NCBI RefSeq assembly: GCF_014646095.1
Contig: NZ_BMMU01000001.1
Location: 186,001 to 250,000 of the forward strand
Length of the DNA: 64,000 nucleotides
Origin: Streptomyces lacrimifluminis
GTDB taxonomy: Bacteria > Actinomycetota > Actinomycetes > Streptomycetales > Streptomycetaceae
Direction: 5' to 3'
A model generated the notes under the pieces. That model did no database searches. It worked only from the letters and a program-made list of their open reading frames with translations, and was not told where the DNA came from. Position 1 is the stretch's first letter; each line of letters opens with the position of its first letter. Position numbers and translations under genes: made by a program. This document shows positions 63,506 to 64,000 of this stretch, piece after piece.

Positions 63506-64000
63506 TCAGTCCTGCGCGTTCTCCAGCAGCTTCGTCGTGTTGATGAAGCCCTTGCGGGCGGCGACGAGCCGGCCCTCGCGGACGATCTGGAAGGTCACCT
63601 GCGCGTTGACCAGGCGCGGGAACCCGACCACCGAGAGCAGGTCCTCGAAGCGCCAGCGCAGCGTCGGGGTGAGGCCGCCCGTGGTGACGCGCAGGCCGTC
63701 GTCGAGGGCCCGCCGGACGGTGGTCGAGGACACCTCGCCGCCCTCCAGCGACTCGACGACCGCCTTCAGGACGGTGTACGCGATCCAGGTGGTCTGCACG
63801 CCCGCGTCCTGCGGGTCGATGCGGTTGTCGCCGAAGGCCTCCTCCTTGATGACCTTCTTCATCTCGTCCCAGCGGGCGTCACTGGCCACCGGGTACCAGC
63901 CGGTGATGTACGAGTCCTCGTACGGGCCCGTCTTTCCGCCGTTCGCGTTGATCACCGTCTGGTCGACGCTGCCGAGGACGGTCGCGGTGCGCACGTCCGG
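63506..64000 (-). CDS. Branched-chain amino acid ABC transporter substrate-binding protein, C-terminal part
   Basis: Partial: the gene continues beyond the right edge of the window. The visible 164 codons (PDVRTATVLGSVDQTVINAN...SYITGWYPVASDARWDEMKKVIKEEAFGDN...VQTTWIAYTVLKAVVESLEGG) match the second lobe of LivJ-type periplasmic-binding proteins. The end (RWRFEDLLSVVGFPRLVNAQVTFQIVREGRLVAA) is also typical. It should be a lipoprotein feeding an ABC importer, but the signal peptide is out of view. Confidence 0.88.
   Translation of the reverse strand, partial: PDVRTATVLGSVDQTVINANGGKTGPYEDSYITGWYPVASDARWDEMKKVIKEEAFGDNRIDPQDAGVQTTWIAYTVLKAVVESLEGGEVSSTTVRRALDDGLRVTTGGLTPTLRWRFEDLLSVVGFPRLVNAQVTFQIVREGRLVAARKGFINTTKLLENAQD

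Overview
The window looks like a chromosomal segment of a Streptomyces species. It is very GC-rich with strong third-position G/C. GTG and TTG starts are frequent, as are 4-bp ATGA/GTGA coupled overlaps. It carries Streptomyces-type families (a conservon, a DUF2530 protein, an actinobacterial SerC, a DmdR1-type iron regulator). From memory, the order pdxH, citrate synthase-like, SIS protein, dmdR1, hydrolase matches the SCO438x-SCO439x region of S. coelicolor; I could not check this. I see no rRNA, tRNA, CRISPR array or intact insertion sequence.

Left part (1-20 kb): the start of a P-type ATPase, DUF2530, a purine-type NCS2 permease ending in a pentanucleotide repeat, an orphan ribbon-helix-helix protein, a MarR/MFS/ThpR run, an aldo/keto reductase, an AhpD-like protein, a RibD-C reductase, Uma2 and SGNH proteins, and a TetR-controlled DrrAB-type ABC exporter. 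A secreted GH5-CBM2 cellulase follows with a perfect CebR-type operator. Next comes a decayed stretch (frameshifted PTS IIC, protease/LuxR remnants), then a VOC protein and serC.

Middle (19.4-33.4 kb): a complete conservon (cvnA-B-C-D plus a CYP157-like P450 without the ExxR arginine), a large FAD/Fe-S oxidoreductase, two methyltransferases, an uncharacterised two-gene operon with a TTA codon, an EamA exporter, an IS5-type transposase scrap and several small unknown genes.

33.5-43.8 kb is one long, tightly coupled operon for acyl-CoA/branched acid breakdown: TIGR03084 protein, AtuA-like protein, carboxyltransferase, biotin carboxylase/carrier, acyl-CoA dehydrogenase, CoA ligase, enoyl-CoA hydratase and a TetR regulator. 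A perfect 14-bp palindrome in front is a good candidate operator for that TetR.

Right part (43.8-64 kb): pdxH divergent from a citrate synthase-like gene, a lipoprotein, a minus-strand promoter/leader peptide/structured RNA locus with no obvious downstream gene, a Tat-exported GH74 xyloglucanase, a GNAT, a PAS protein, a SIS protein under a DasR-type site, dmdR1 with the antiparallel adm frame, an alpha/beta hydrolase lacking its nucleophile serine, a TPR/54-aa/frameshifted trio, an ABC exporter pair, a Prim-Pol protein, an XRE-TPR regulator, a disordered type II membrane protein and the end of a branched-chain amino acid binding protein. Two families of dispersed intergenic repeats (two and four copies) punctuate the window.
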